Assembly (NCBI GenBank): GCA_944363925.1
Contig: CALVVS010000003.1
Coordinates: forward strand, 1-53,645
From: an uncultured Bacilli bacterium
Lineage (GTDB): Bacteria; Bacillota_I; Bacilli_A; RF39; UBA660
Direction of reading: 5' to 3'
DNA length: 53,645 nt
In this document: positions 43,831 through 51,793 of the stretch, in pieces
Numbering within the stretch: the stretch's first letter is position 1
Layout: every line of letters starts with the position of its first letter
Program-made: the position numbers and the translations under genes
The notes under the pieces: model-generated
Databases searched by the model: none
Told to the model about the DNA's origin: nothing
The model's input: only the letters and a program-made list of their open reading frames with translations

Positions 43831-46155
43831 CTACTGTTCAAATTGCGAATTATATAGGCTAGCATAGAAGCCATTTTGTTTCATTAATTCATTGTGACTA
43901 CCTTGCTCGATTATGTTACCTTCTTTCATGACTAAGATTAAATCGGCATTTTTAATGGTTGAAAGTCTATGAGCAATAATAAATGAGGTTTTACCTTCGG
44001 TTAGTTTATCCATAGCGCTTTGGACTAATTCTTCGGTTCTGGTATCGACGTTTGAAGTTGCTTCGTCGAGTATTAGAAATGGTGTTTCTTGAATCATACC
44101 TCTAGCAATTGTTAGTAATTGTCTTTGGCCGGCTGAGACGCTTTCGTTATCTGAAAGGATGGTATCATAGCCTTTAGAGAGGGTTCTAATGAAGTGGTCT
44201 AAGCCTACTTCTTTACAGACTTCTCTTACTTTGTCATCGGAAATATTTTTTTGATTATAGATGATGTTTTCTTTAATACTTCCTTCAAATAGCCAAGTAT
44301 CTTGCAGAACCATTGTAAATAGTTCGTGGATGTTTTCTCTAGTTAATTCTTTAGTAGATACGCCATCTATTTTGATATCACCCGAGTTTATGTCATAAAA
44401 TTTCATAAGAAGGTTGACCATTGTTGTTTTTCCAGCACCGGTTGGACCGACAATGGCAATTTTTTGACCGGGTTTAGCATGAGCGGTAAAGTCTTTGATG
44501 GTTGGATTTTCATTGCCGTCATATTTAAAGACAACGTTTTCGAAATCGATATATCCTTTAACGTTTTCACGGTCTAGATGTTTTGTTATATCTTTTTGAC
44601 TACTCATTTCTGGCTCGTCGATGAAATCGAACACTCTTTCACTAGCAGCAGCGGTTGACTGTAATGAGGTCATGGCTTGGGCTATTTGTGATAGAGGGTT
44701 TGTGAATAGTCTAACATATGTCATAAAGGCGACGATGACACCAAAGGAAATTTGCCCGTTCATGGTTAGCATGGCTCCAACAATGCAGACAGCGACATAA
44801 CCAAAGTTTCCAATGAAGGCCATTATTGGTTGCATTAAACCTGATAAGAATTGGCTCTTTTTATTACTTTGACAAACTTTTTCGTTATATTCATCGAATT
44901 TTTGACTAGCTTCGGTTTTGCCATTATAGGTTTTCACGACGTTTAGTCCAGAGTAAATTTCTTCGATATGACCGTTTAAGTTACCTAATTCGGTTTGTCT
45001 TTGGATAAAATATTTTTGAGATTTTCTTAGGATAGCAGCCATACCGATAAAGCCAATTAAACTTGATACAATGGCGGTGATAGCTAAAATCCAGTTGGTT
45101 ACGAACATCATGATAATACTACCTAAGAACAAGGTAATACTACTAACTAATGAGGCTAGTGATTGGTTCATTGACTGAGCAATCATATCGACATCGTTAG
45201 TAATTCTAGATAAGATGTCCCCTACTTGATGTTTATCAAAATATTTAAGGGGTAATTTATTTATTTTGATAGATATACGGCTACGCAAGTTATTGGCAAA
45301 TTTATTAGCCACGTCAGTCATACAAATTGATTGGATGTAGGTGAATAAGGCGCTTGCTAAATACATGCAGACAAGAAGTAAGGTTATGCTTTTTATTTTG
45401 CTTATGTTCATGACTGGTTCAATTACTTCTCTGACAGATTTTGGTAAAGTATCTAAAGTTTTGTAGATATTTTCTTCGCCTTCGTTTTTATCTAAGGTAC
45501 TTAATGTTTTGACAAATTTATATTGGTCAGATGATGACACTTTAATTTTATCAATGGTTACTTCCTTAAAAAGAATTTCCTGAAGGGTTTGAGATAGATT
45601 TAAGTTTTTATTTTCTTTATCCATTTTTAATAATGTGATTTTATCTTTTGAGGTAACGGTTTTGCCTTCATAGGTTGTTTCTGTAAATATTTTTTCTAAA
45701 ATACTATCTGGAAGCTCGGCTAGAGTTTTAAAACTTTCTTCGCTGTTTTTTTCAATATTGCTTAAAATTTCTCCAAGTTTTTGTTTATCTTGATTAGAGA
45801 TATTTTTATCTTGCATGATGTTTTGGATATTTTCTTCAGAAAAGTTAGGTTTTAGTATTTCCGGAAGTAATTCTTTTAATTTATCTTCACTTAAGTTTTC
45901 AGTGGCTTTTTTAGTTAATATTTCCATATTATTTTGGTTTATAACAAGGCCAGCTGATATTTCGTCGGTTAGGTCTGATAGTCTATTAGGAGCTAAAATG
46001 GAAAGAACTGAGCCTAATATAGCTAAGGTGAAAGCTATAACGATTAAGGTTTTATAGGTGTTTAATTCACTGAATAGTCTTTTGATAGCGCCTTTAAAGT
46101 CTTTAGCTTTTTCGTAGTTTTGACCACCGGCTGGTCCATGATTTGGTCTAGGCAT
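43831..46155 (-). CDS. ABC exporter half-transporter with large extracellular insertion
   Basis: The 774-residue protein is a fused membrane and ATP-binding subunit. Helix 1 (about 35-55) is followed by an inserted, mostly polar segment of about 190 residues (about 65-255) before the remaining five helices. Normal half-exporters are about 580-600 residues, so the insertion explains the extra length, and topology puts it outside. The nucleotide-binding domain has Walker A GPTGAGKTT, signature SAGQRQLL, Walker B FLILDEATS with the catalytic Glu, and the His switch IIAHRLSTI. This is the competent half of a heterodimer with the protein at 46148, with which it overlaps by 8 nt. Confidence 0.9.
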   Translation of the reverse strand: MPRPNHGPAGGQNYEKAKDFKGAIKRLFSELNTYKTLIVIAFTLAILGSVLSILAPNRLSDLTDEISAGLVINQNNMEILTKKATENLSEDKLKELLPEILKPNFSEENIQNIMQDKNISNQDKQKLGEILSNIEKNSEESFKTLAELPDSILEKIFTETTYEGKTVTSKDKITLLKMDKENKNLNLSQTLQEILFKEVTIDKIKVSSSDQYKFVKTLSTLDKNEGEENIYKTLDTLPKSVREVIEPVMNISKIKSITLLLVCMYLASALFTYIQSICMTDVANKFANNLRSRISIKINKLPLKYFDKHQVGDILSRITNDVDMIAQSMNQSLASLVSSITLFLGSIIMMFVTNWILAITAIVSSLIGFIGMAAILRKSQKYFIQRQTELGNLNGHIEEIYSGLNVVKTYNGKTEASQKFDEYNEKVCQSNKKSQFLSGLMQPIMAFIGNFGYVAVCIVGAMLTMNGQISFGVIVAFMTYVRLFTNPLSQIAQAMTSLQSTAAASERVFDFIDEPEMSSQKDITKHLDRENVKGYIDFENVVFKYDGNENPTIKDFTAHAKPGQKIAIVGPTGAGKTTMVNLLMKFYDINSGDIKIDGVSTKELTRENIHELFTMVLQDTWLFEGSIKENIIYNQKNISDDKVREVCKEVGLDHFIRTLSKGYDTILSDNESVSAGQRQLLTIARGMIQETPFLILDEATSNVDTRTEELVQSAMDKLTEGKTSFIIAHRLSTIKNADLILVMKEGNIIEQGSHNELMKQNGFYASLYNSQFEQ

Positions 46156-47908
46156 TTTCTAATTCCTCCTTTGATAGCTGTGATAAAGCGATTTGTTTAT
46201 AGACATCACAGGTTTTAAGTAGTTCTTTATGGGTTCCCATACCGACGCATTTACCACTATCTAGGACAACGATTTTATCGGCGTTCATGATGGTACCGAT
46301 ACGCTGAGCGACGATTAGACTAGTGGCATTTTTAGTGTAGTTTTTTAATTCTTTTCTAAGAACAGCGTCTGTTTTATAATCTAAAGCTGAAAATGAGTCG
46401 TCAAAAATATAGATTTCAGGGTCTCTAGCGATGGCTCTAGCGATAGCTAGTCTTTGTTTTTGACCACCTGAGACATTGGTACCACCATGCGCAATATGAG
46501 TTTCATATTTATCGTCCATTTTTTCAATGAATTCGCTAGCTTGAGCGACTTTAGCTGCTTCTTCTATTTTTGTTTGGCTCTTTTCACCTTTACCATTATC
46601 ACCGTAGCTAATATTATAGTTAACTGTGCCGGCGAACATGACGGCTTTTTGTGGTACATAACCTAATTTGTTGTTTAAAGCTTCAAATTTATAGTCTTTG
46701 ACATTGACACCATCAATTAAGACTTCGCCTTCAGTGGCATCATAAAATCTTGGAACTAAGTTTATAAGGGTTGATTTACCACTACCAGTTGAACCGATAA
46801 AGGCAATGGTTTCACCTTGATTTACTTTAAAGGAAATGTTTTCTAAAACATATTCATCAGCGTCTGGATACTTAAATGAGACGTTTTTGAATTCGACGGT
46901 TCCTTTTTCTTCGGTTTTGCCATCGAAAGTGCCTGGTATGATTTTTTGTTTGGTATCTAATACCTCATTAATTCTCTTGGCTGAAACATCGGCTCTTGGA
47001 ACTATCATGAAAATCATAGCAAGCATTAAAAAGGACATTATTACTTGCATGGCGTAAGAACTGAAGACAATCATATTACCAAATAAAGTTATTTTATCAG
47101 CTAGGAGAGAGTTTTGAATTAAGCCAGCACCGATAAAATAGATAGATAAGGTTAGACCATACATGATTAAGTACATTACAGGCATCATGATAGCAAACTT
47201 TTTTTGGTTGAATAATTGCAGGTTGGTTAAGTCATTATTGGTTTTATCGAATTTATCCTCTTGGTATTTTTCGGCATTGAAGGCTCTAACAACTCTAATA
47301 CCAGTTAAGTTTTCTCTAGCAAGTCCGTTTATTTTATCGATTAGTTTTTGAACGAGTTTAAATCTTGGGATGACGATTATCATTAAAGTAGTGATAACGC
47401 CTAGAAGGATTAGGACAGCGACGCCGGTAACGGCACTCCACTGCCAACCTTTATTTAATATTTTAGTAATGGCCCATACAGCGGTGATTGGGGCTTTGAC
47501 TAGTAGTTGCAAGCCCATAGCGATTAACATTTCTATTTGAGTAACGTCGTTGGTGGTTCTGGTGATGAGGCTACTAGTTTGAAATTCTTTGATTTCTTCG
47601 GTATCGAGATTTTGCACTTTATCGAAGATTTTTTTTCTGGTATTTTTAGAAAATTCAGAAGCGATGTAAGCGGCAAAGTATCCCGCACCGGCAGCAAATA
47701 TTAAACTACCTAAGGCACATAATATCATATAGCCACCGTTTAATATGATATCGGACATTTTACTGCCTTCTGTTTGGACAAGGACGGTTATTTCTGACAT
47801 ATAATCAGGAATTTTTAATTCTAGCCATACTTGACCAACGATTAAAATTACACAAAATAAGGCATATAATAATTCTCTTTTAGTAAGGTTTTTTATTAAT
47901 TTTAACAT
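46148..47908 (-). CDS. ABC exporter half-transporter with degenerate ATP site
   Basis: The 586-residue protein has six helices and one ATP-binding domain with Walker A GSTGSGKST (near 370) and signature VSGGQKQR. Its Walker B is YIFDDSFSALD, with Asp where the catalytic Glu normally sits, and its switch is IVAQRIGTI, with Gln in place of His. Both changes are known for the inactive-site subunit of heterodimeric exporters such as TM287/288. The partner at 43831 keeps both residues. The pair should export drugs, peptides or lipids. It lies 4 nt after the MarR gene. Confidence 0.92.
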   Translation of the reverse strand: MLKLIKNLTKRELLYALFCVILIVGQVWLELKIPDYMSEITVLVQTEGSKMSDIILNGGYMILCALGSLIFAAGAGYFAAYIASEFSKNTRKKIFDKVQNLDTEEIKEFQTSSLITRTTNDVTQIEMLIAMGLQLLVKAPITAVWAITKILNKGWQWSAVTGVAVLILLGVITTLMIIVIPRFKLVQKLIDKINGLARENLTGIRVVRAFNAEKYQEDKFDKTNNDLTNLQLFNQKKFAIMMPVMYLIMYGLTLSIYFIGAGLIQNSLLADKITLFGNMIVFSSYAMQVIMSFLMLAMIFMIVPRADVSAKRINEVLDTKQKIIPGTFDGKTEEKGTVEFKNVSFKYPDADEYVLENISFKVNQGETIAFIGSTGSGKSTLINLVPRFYDATEGEVLIDGVNVKDYKFEALNNKLGYVPQKAVMFAGTVNYNISYGDNGKGEKSQTKIEEAAKVAQASEFIEKMDDKYETHIAHGGTNVSGGQKQRLAIARAIARDPEIYIFDDSFSALDYKTDAVLRKELKNYTKNATSLIVAQRIGTIMNADKIVVLDSGKCVGMGTHKELLKTCDVYKQIALSQLSKEELENA

Positions 47909-47912
47909 ATGT

Positions 47913-48350
47913 TCATCCTTTCATTTTTAGATTTTCTTTCATTTTACTGATAGTTTTGAAAAAAAGTTCTAGTTCTTCTTTTTTGATGCCATTTGTGATA
48001 ACTTTTTCGGCTTCATTTAATTTGTCTTTGACAATTTGAAAGTTATTTTTAGCATCTTCACTGATGATTATTTCTTTTTTTCTGGTATCAGTTTGGTCTT
48101 TAATTCTAAAAATTAGGTTATTTTTTTCCATTGTTTTTAGAATTTCGGAGAGGGTTGCGCGTCTTAGATTTAAAGCGTTTCCTATATCTTTTTGATATAT
48201 TGGTTTTTTATTATTGGAAATTATAAAGTGCAGGATTTGCATTTGCGCTGGTGTTGGCATTTTTAGTTTGCTCTCATCAGCTATACAAATATATCTTATA
48301 ATTTCGTGGTTTAAATCTTTTATTAGATAGGTTACTCTTTTATTTTCCAT
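47913..48350 (-). CDS. MarR-family transcriptional regulator
   Basis: The 145-residue protein has a winged-helix core (QMQILHFIISNNKKPIYQKDIGNALNLRRATLSEILKTMEK, given by its MarR-like beat) with the wing RIKDQTDTRKKEI and flanking dimer helices. It is the first gene of the ABC exporter operon. A perfect palindrome over its -10 box is a plausible autorepression site. MarR proteins of this kind usually lose DNA binding when they bind a small molecule, so exporter induction by its substrate is a fair inference. Confidence 0.88.
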   Translation of the reverse strand: MENKRVTYLIKDLNHEIIRYICIADESKLKMPTPAQMQILHFIISNNKKPIYQKDIGNALNLRRATLSEILKTMEKNNLIFRIKDQTDTRKKEIIISEDAKNNFQIVKDKLNEAEKVITNGIKKEELELFFKTISKMKENLKMKG

Positions 48351-48372
48351 TATTCACCTTCTTTATAACCTG

Positions 48373-48408
48373 CTAAAACATTTTAGTATAATTTTAAAAT
48401 ATTGTCAA
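48373..48408 (-). promoter_or_regulatory. Promoter with palindromic MarR operator
   Basis: On the minus strand TTGACA (48408-48403), a 17-nt spacer, TAAAAT (48385-48380). The palindrome CTAAAA-CA-TTTTAG (48373-48386) covers the -10 box, so a bound MarR dimer would block polymerase. Confidence 0.7.
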
Positions 48409-48454
48409 TACCCTAACAAAAATATTTTGAAATCACATAATTTCCCATAATTAA

Positions 48455-48475
48455 AAGATAAGGGGAACTTATCTT
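48455..48475 (-). terminator. Terminator of the deacetylase gene
   Basis: AAGATAAG (48455-48462) pairs with CTTATCTT (48468-48475); on the minus strand TTAATTA follows. It overlaps the stop codon. Confidence 0.55.
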
Positions 48476-49331
48476 AATTATTTATATGATGATGTATTTG
48501 AGGGGTGTTTTTGGTTATTTTGGCAAAGGTATAACCATTTTCTTTAGCAAATTTTATGATATCTGGCAAGGCTTCGACGGTCGTCTTTTTGTCTATTAAA
48601 TCATGCATTAAAACGATATTTGTTCCATTATGTATTTTATGCACGACATTATTATATATGCTTTCTTTTGTCTGATGGCCGCTAGCATCATTACTATCGA
48701 TATTCCAGTCGAAATAATAGTAATCATTTTCGGTTAATTTATTTGTTATTCTAGTTACAATGCCTGAGTTATATTTTTTGGATATGGTGTTTGATGAACC
48801 ACCGGGCAATCTTACAATACGTGATTTATGACCGGTGATGTTATAAACTTGATTTCTTATTTGATTTAGGTCGTTAAAGTAGTTTTCATCTTGAGAATAG
48901 ATATAACTATAATTATGAGTTGAGGTGTGAAGGGCTACGGTATGGTTTTCTTCTTGCATCCTTTTAACTAGATTTGAATATTTATCTATTTGTCTTGAGG
49001 TTAGGAAAAAGGTGGCGGGGATATTTTCTTTTTTTAAAATATCTAATATACTTTCAGTTAAAGCACTTGGACCATCGTCGAAGGTTAGATAAATGGTTTT
49101 AGCTGAGACGACTGATGGGTTTATGTCTTTTACTTTTATTTTAGCTGGTTTATAGTAGTTTATTTTTTGATTAAAGGTTACTTTTGGTTTTATTTGTTTA
49201 AATGTTTGCTTTGGGGTATTTATTTTAATTATATAGTTTAAAATTATTAAAATATTTAAAGTAATACATATGATGATTATTATAGGAATTTTATATTTTA
49301 AAATAATTTGTTTAATGTTTTCACGTGACAT
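48474..49331 (-). CDS. Membrane-anchored polysaccharide deacetylase
   Basis: The 285-residue protein has an N-terminal membrane anchor (about 15-36) and an extracellular NodB domain with catalytic D85-D86 (TFDDGPS), metal-binding H135 and H139 (ALHTSTHN), and a third motif RLPGGSS. The final motif IVLMHD carries the catalytic His. The family removes N-acetyl groups from peptidoglycan GlcNAc (PgdA-like) or other chitooligosaccharides; peptidoglycan is the likely substrate, giving lysozyme resistance. It follows the duplication protein on the same strand after 52 nt. GTGAGGTAGT precedes the ATG. Confidence 0.88.
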   Translation of the reverse strand: MSRENIKQIILKYKIPIIIIICITLNILIILNYIIKINTPKQTFKQIKPKVTFNQKINYYKPAKIKVKDINPSVVSAKTIYLTFDDGPSALTESILDILKKENIPATFFLTSRQIDKYSNLVKRMQEENHTVALHTSTHNYSYIYSQDENYFNDLNQIRNQVYNITGHKSRIVRLPGGSSNTISKKYNSGIVTRITNKLTENDYYYFDWNIDSNDASGHQTKESIYNNVVHKIHNGTNIVLMHDLIDKKTTVEALPDIIKFAKENGYTFAKITKNTPQIHHHINN

Positions 49332-49383
49332 ACTACCTCACCTATTTACATTATACCTTAAAAAATAAAGAAAAACAAAGGAA

Positions 49384-50634
49384 TTAGTATTTTCCTTTTG
49401 TTTTTTTGCATATATTATTTCTTTCTATTATTAAATTTATTATTTCATTGATGCTTTCATCATCTTTGGTTTTGACTGTTTTATTTAATTTTTCTAATAT
49501 TGTTTTTTCACTTTCTTTTGTAAATTCAGATGATACGGGATCTGAAAATTTAAGGGCTTCAATTAAGTCTTGATTATTTATCTTTTTAGCTATGTTTAAT
49601 GCTTCTTCAATAAAGTTTTGAATATTATTTACTTTTTTATCGTATTCTTTTAGTCTATTTTTGACGAAATATAAAGGTAAGAATAAGATAAAATATATGA
49701 TAGTTGTAACGATAGTTATGGTTAAAAGATTATTTATATTTAAGTAAGCATACATGTTTATAGCAAATAGATAAATAATGGATAAGATATATAAGAAAGT
49801 TATATATACTGTTTTATCTTGATTTTTCTTTTTGTTTAGAATTAATATAATCAGCAAGGTTATAATTAGGGCCACTAATTCTATTATGATGGCAAGATAA
49901 AAATTATTATTGATATTTTCATCTATTATTTGATTTATGGTTATAACAGATGAAGGAATATATATTTCACTTGGCATTTTATCTAAATTCATAGAAATAG
50001 TGGTTACAGGAAGATTTTCAATGGTTTCTGGTATTATAATTTGTTTTTCACTACCTTTATAACCAGTTACTTCTATTTGATTATTTTTGATATTATAAGT
50101 GAAGTTATCGTTACTTTTAAGTTCGTTTAGTTCACTATCTGATATGTTTTGATAATTAAAATTGTTTTTTTCAGCATAGTTTTGAACATTTTGATTATTA
50201 TGTGAAGTTAGTTTGATAGAGCTATTATTGATTGATTTTATATTTTCATCTATTATTTGATTTATGGTTATAACAGATGAAGGAATATATATTTCGCTTG
50301 GCGCTTTATCTAAACTCATAGAAATAGTGGTTACAGGAAGATTTTCAATAGTTTCTGGTATTATAATTTGTTTTTCACTACCTTTATAACCAGTTACTTC
50401 TATTTGATTATTTTTGATATTATAAGTGAAGTTATCGTTACTTTTAAGTTCGTTTAGTTCACTATCTGATATGTTTTGATAATTAAAATCATTTTTTTCG
50501 GCATAGTTTTGAGCATTTTGATTATTATGTGAGGTTAGTTTAATGGAATTGTTATTAAACGGTTTATTTAGATATGTTAGAGTTAAGAAAATGGCACTTA
50601 TTAATATTATAATAACTGGAATGATTTTTTTCAT
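49384..50634 (-). CDS. Membrane protein with tandemly duplicated extracellular BspA-like unit
   Basis: The 416-residue protein has an N-terminal anchor (about 4-20), two copies of a ~109-residue unit (about 26-134 and 135-243), three further helices (about 245-330) and a cytoplasmic helical tail. Each unit contains YAEKNDFNYQNI or its close variant, NFTYNIKNNQIEVTGYKG, and IIIPETIENLPVTTI, which matches leucine-rich BspA-type (LRR_5) surface repeats. The copies differ at only a handful of residues, and the duplication is also clear in DNA. Start lies 1 nt after the SPFH stop, so translation is coupled. Topology gives repeats outside and the tail inside. Function is not known. Confidence 0.75.
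   Translation of the reverse strand: MKKIIPVIIILISAIFLTLTYLNKPFNNNSIKLTSHNNQNAQNYAEKNDFNYQNISDSELNELKSNDNFTYNIKNNQIEVTGYKGSEKQIIIPETIENLPVTTISMSLDKAPSEIYIPSSVITINQIIDENIKSINNSSIKLTSHNNQNVQNYAEKNNFNYQNISDSELNELKSNDNFTYNIKNNQIEVTGYKGSEKQIIIPETIENLPVTTISMNLDKMPSEIYIPSSVITINQIIDENINNNFYLAIIIELVALIITLLIILILNKKKNQDKTVYITFLYILSIIYLFAINMYAYLNINNLLTITIVTTIIYFILFLPLYFVKNRLKEYDKKVNNIQNFIEEALNIAKKINNQDLIEALKFSDPVSSEFTKESEKTILEKLNKTVKTKDDESINEIINLIIERNNICKKTKGKY
49914..50557 (-). repeat. Two tandem 327-bp copies inside a membrane-protein gene
   Basis: The unit at 49914 and the unit at 50241 are near-identical in DNA over about 320 bp, with period 327 bp (109 codons), so the frame is kept. Scattered substitutions are the only differences. 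This is a recent in-frame duplication. Confidence 0.9.
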
Positions 50635-50635
50635 A

Positions 50636-51784
50636 TTATTTTATTCTCCTTCCGCATTTAGGACAAAATATGTTATCAGGTTCTAATTTATGATGACAGT
50701 TTGGACAGGTTAAACTATTTTCTAATGAGGTTCCACATTTTTTACAAAAGCTATGATCTTTAGAGTTTGCAGTTCCACATTTTGGACATGTTTTAGTATT
50801 ATTATCAATATTAGCGATAACACCTTGAACATTATTTCCAACTTTATCGCCTAAAGTGGTCCCTATTCCGCTCATGATACCAAGTCCTACTCCAACGTTA
50901 GCAAATTCACCTACTCCTTCGTTAGCGGCCATTTTTTCTAAAGCATTATAAGATCTTTCTTCTTGATATGAGTAACCTTCTTGCGCACGCTTTTTGGCTT
51001 CGGCTTCAGAGGCGATGACTTTTTGTTTAGCTTTGGTTTCTTCATCTATGATATTTACTTTTTGTCTTATTTCAGCTTCAGCTACTGAGACGGTTTGTTT
51101 GAAGAATAGTTCTTTAAATTCTAAGTATTGTTTATCATCTTCTGGTTTTAATATGGTGGTTACAAAGAATTTATTTAGTTTAATACCATAGTCTGCAAAA
51201 TCTTTATTTAAAAGTTTTTGAAGGGTATCACTAAATTCATTTAAGTATTTATCAACTTCAAAGATACATATTTTATTTTCGGTTATGATGTTTGCCATAT
51301 AACTTTTAACTTTTGTTAATATACATGATGTGAAGAAGTTATCAATTGTTTCATTATCGATTGTTTTTTTGATGCCAACTAGTTTTATTAATAATTTTCT
51401 TGCGTCTTCGACAATGAAACGCATTTCACCGCAAGCTCCAATTTGAATTGGGAAATTATATTTAGGGTCTAGAAATTCAATTTTACTACTGGTCCCCCAT
51501 TTACTATTTTTTTCGGTTTTATCGATAAAATATACTTCACACTGAAAGGGACTTCTAAAACCGGTTGGAATATTTAAAAATGTTTTTAGAAGTGGAATAT
51601 TATTGGTGGTTAAGGTATATTTACCCGGTCCAAATAAATCTAAAGCTTTACCATTTGAGAAAAATAATGCTTCTTGTGATTCATGGACTATTAACTGTGA
51701 CATTGTGTTAAAATTTGTTTTAGGATATTTCCATACTAGATTATCATCAGCTTTTACTTTTTTTATTACTTCAAATATTGCCAT
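50636..51784 (-). CDS. SPFH-domain protein with two C-terminal zinc ribbons (YdjI-like)
   Basis: The 382-residue protein has an SPFH/Band-7 domain of the virion-core/YdjI type (VHESQEALFFSNGKALDLFGPGKYTLTT), a coiled segment rich in Glu, Ala and Lys (about 225-275), a Gly-rich stretch, and two zinc ribbons. Ribbon one is CPKCGTANSKDHSFCKKCG; ribbon two runs CPNCHH ... CPKCGRR. There is no membrane helix, so it likely associates with the membrane peripherally. In Bacillus, YdjI is linked with the PspA-like envelope-stress system. It is 9 nt after the TIR gene and 1 nt before the duplication gene, so the three are one operon. Family firm; partner role inferred. Confidence 0.88.
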   Translation of the reverse strand: MAIFEVIKKVKADDNLVWKYPKTNFNTMSQLIVHESQEALFFSNGKALDLFGPGKYTLTTNNIPLLKTFLNIPTGFRSPFQCEVYFIDKTEKNSKWGTSSKIEFLDPKYNFPIQIGACGEMRFIVEDARKLLIKLVGIKKTIDNETIDNFFTSCILTKVKSYMANIITENKICIFEVDKYLNEFSDTLQKLLNKDFADYGIKLNKFFVTTILKPEDDKQYLEFKELFFKQTVSVAEAEIRQKVNIIDEETKAKQKVIASEAEAKKRAQEGYSYQEERSYNALEKMAANEGVGEFANVGVGLGIMSGIGTTLGDKVGNNVQGVIANIDNNTKTCPKCGTANSKDHSFCKKCGTSLENSLTCPNCHHKLEPDNIFCPKCGRRIK

Positions 51785-51793
51785 AATTTACCT

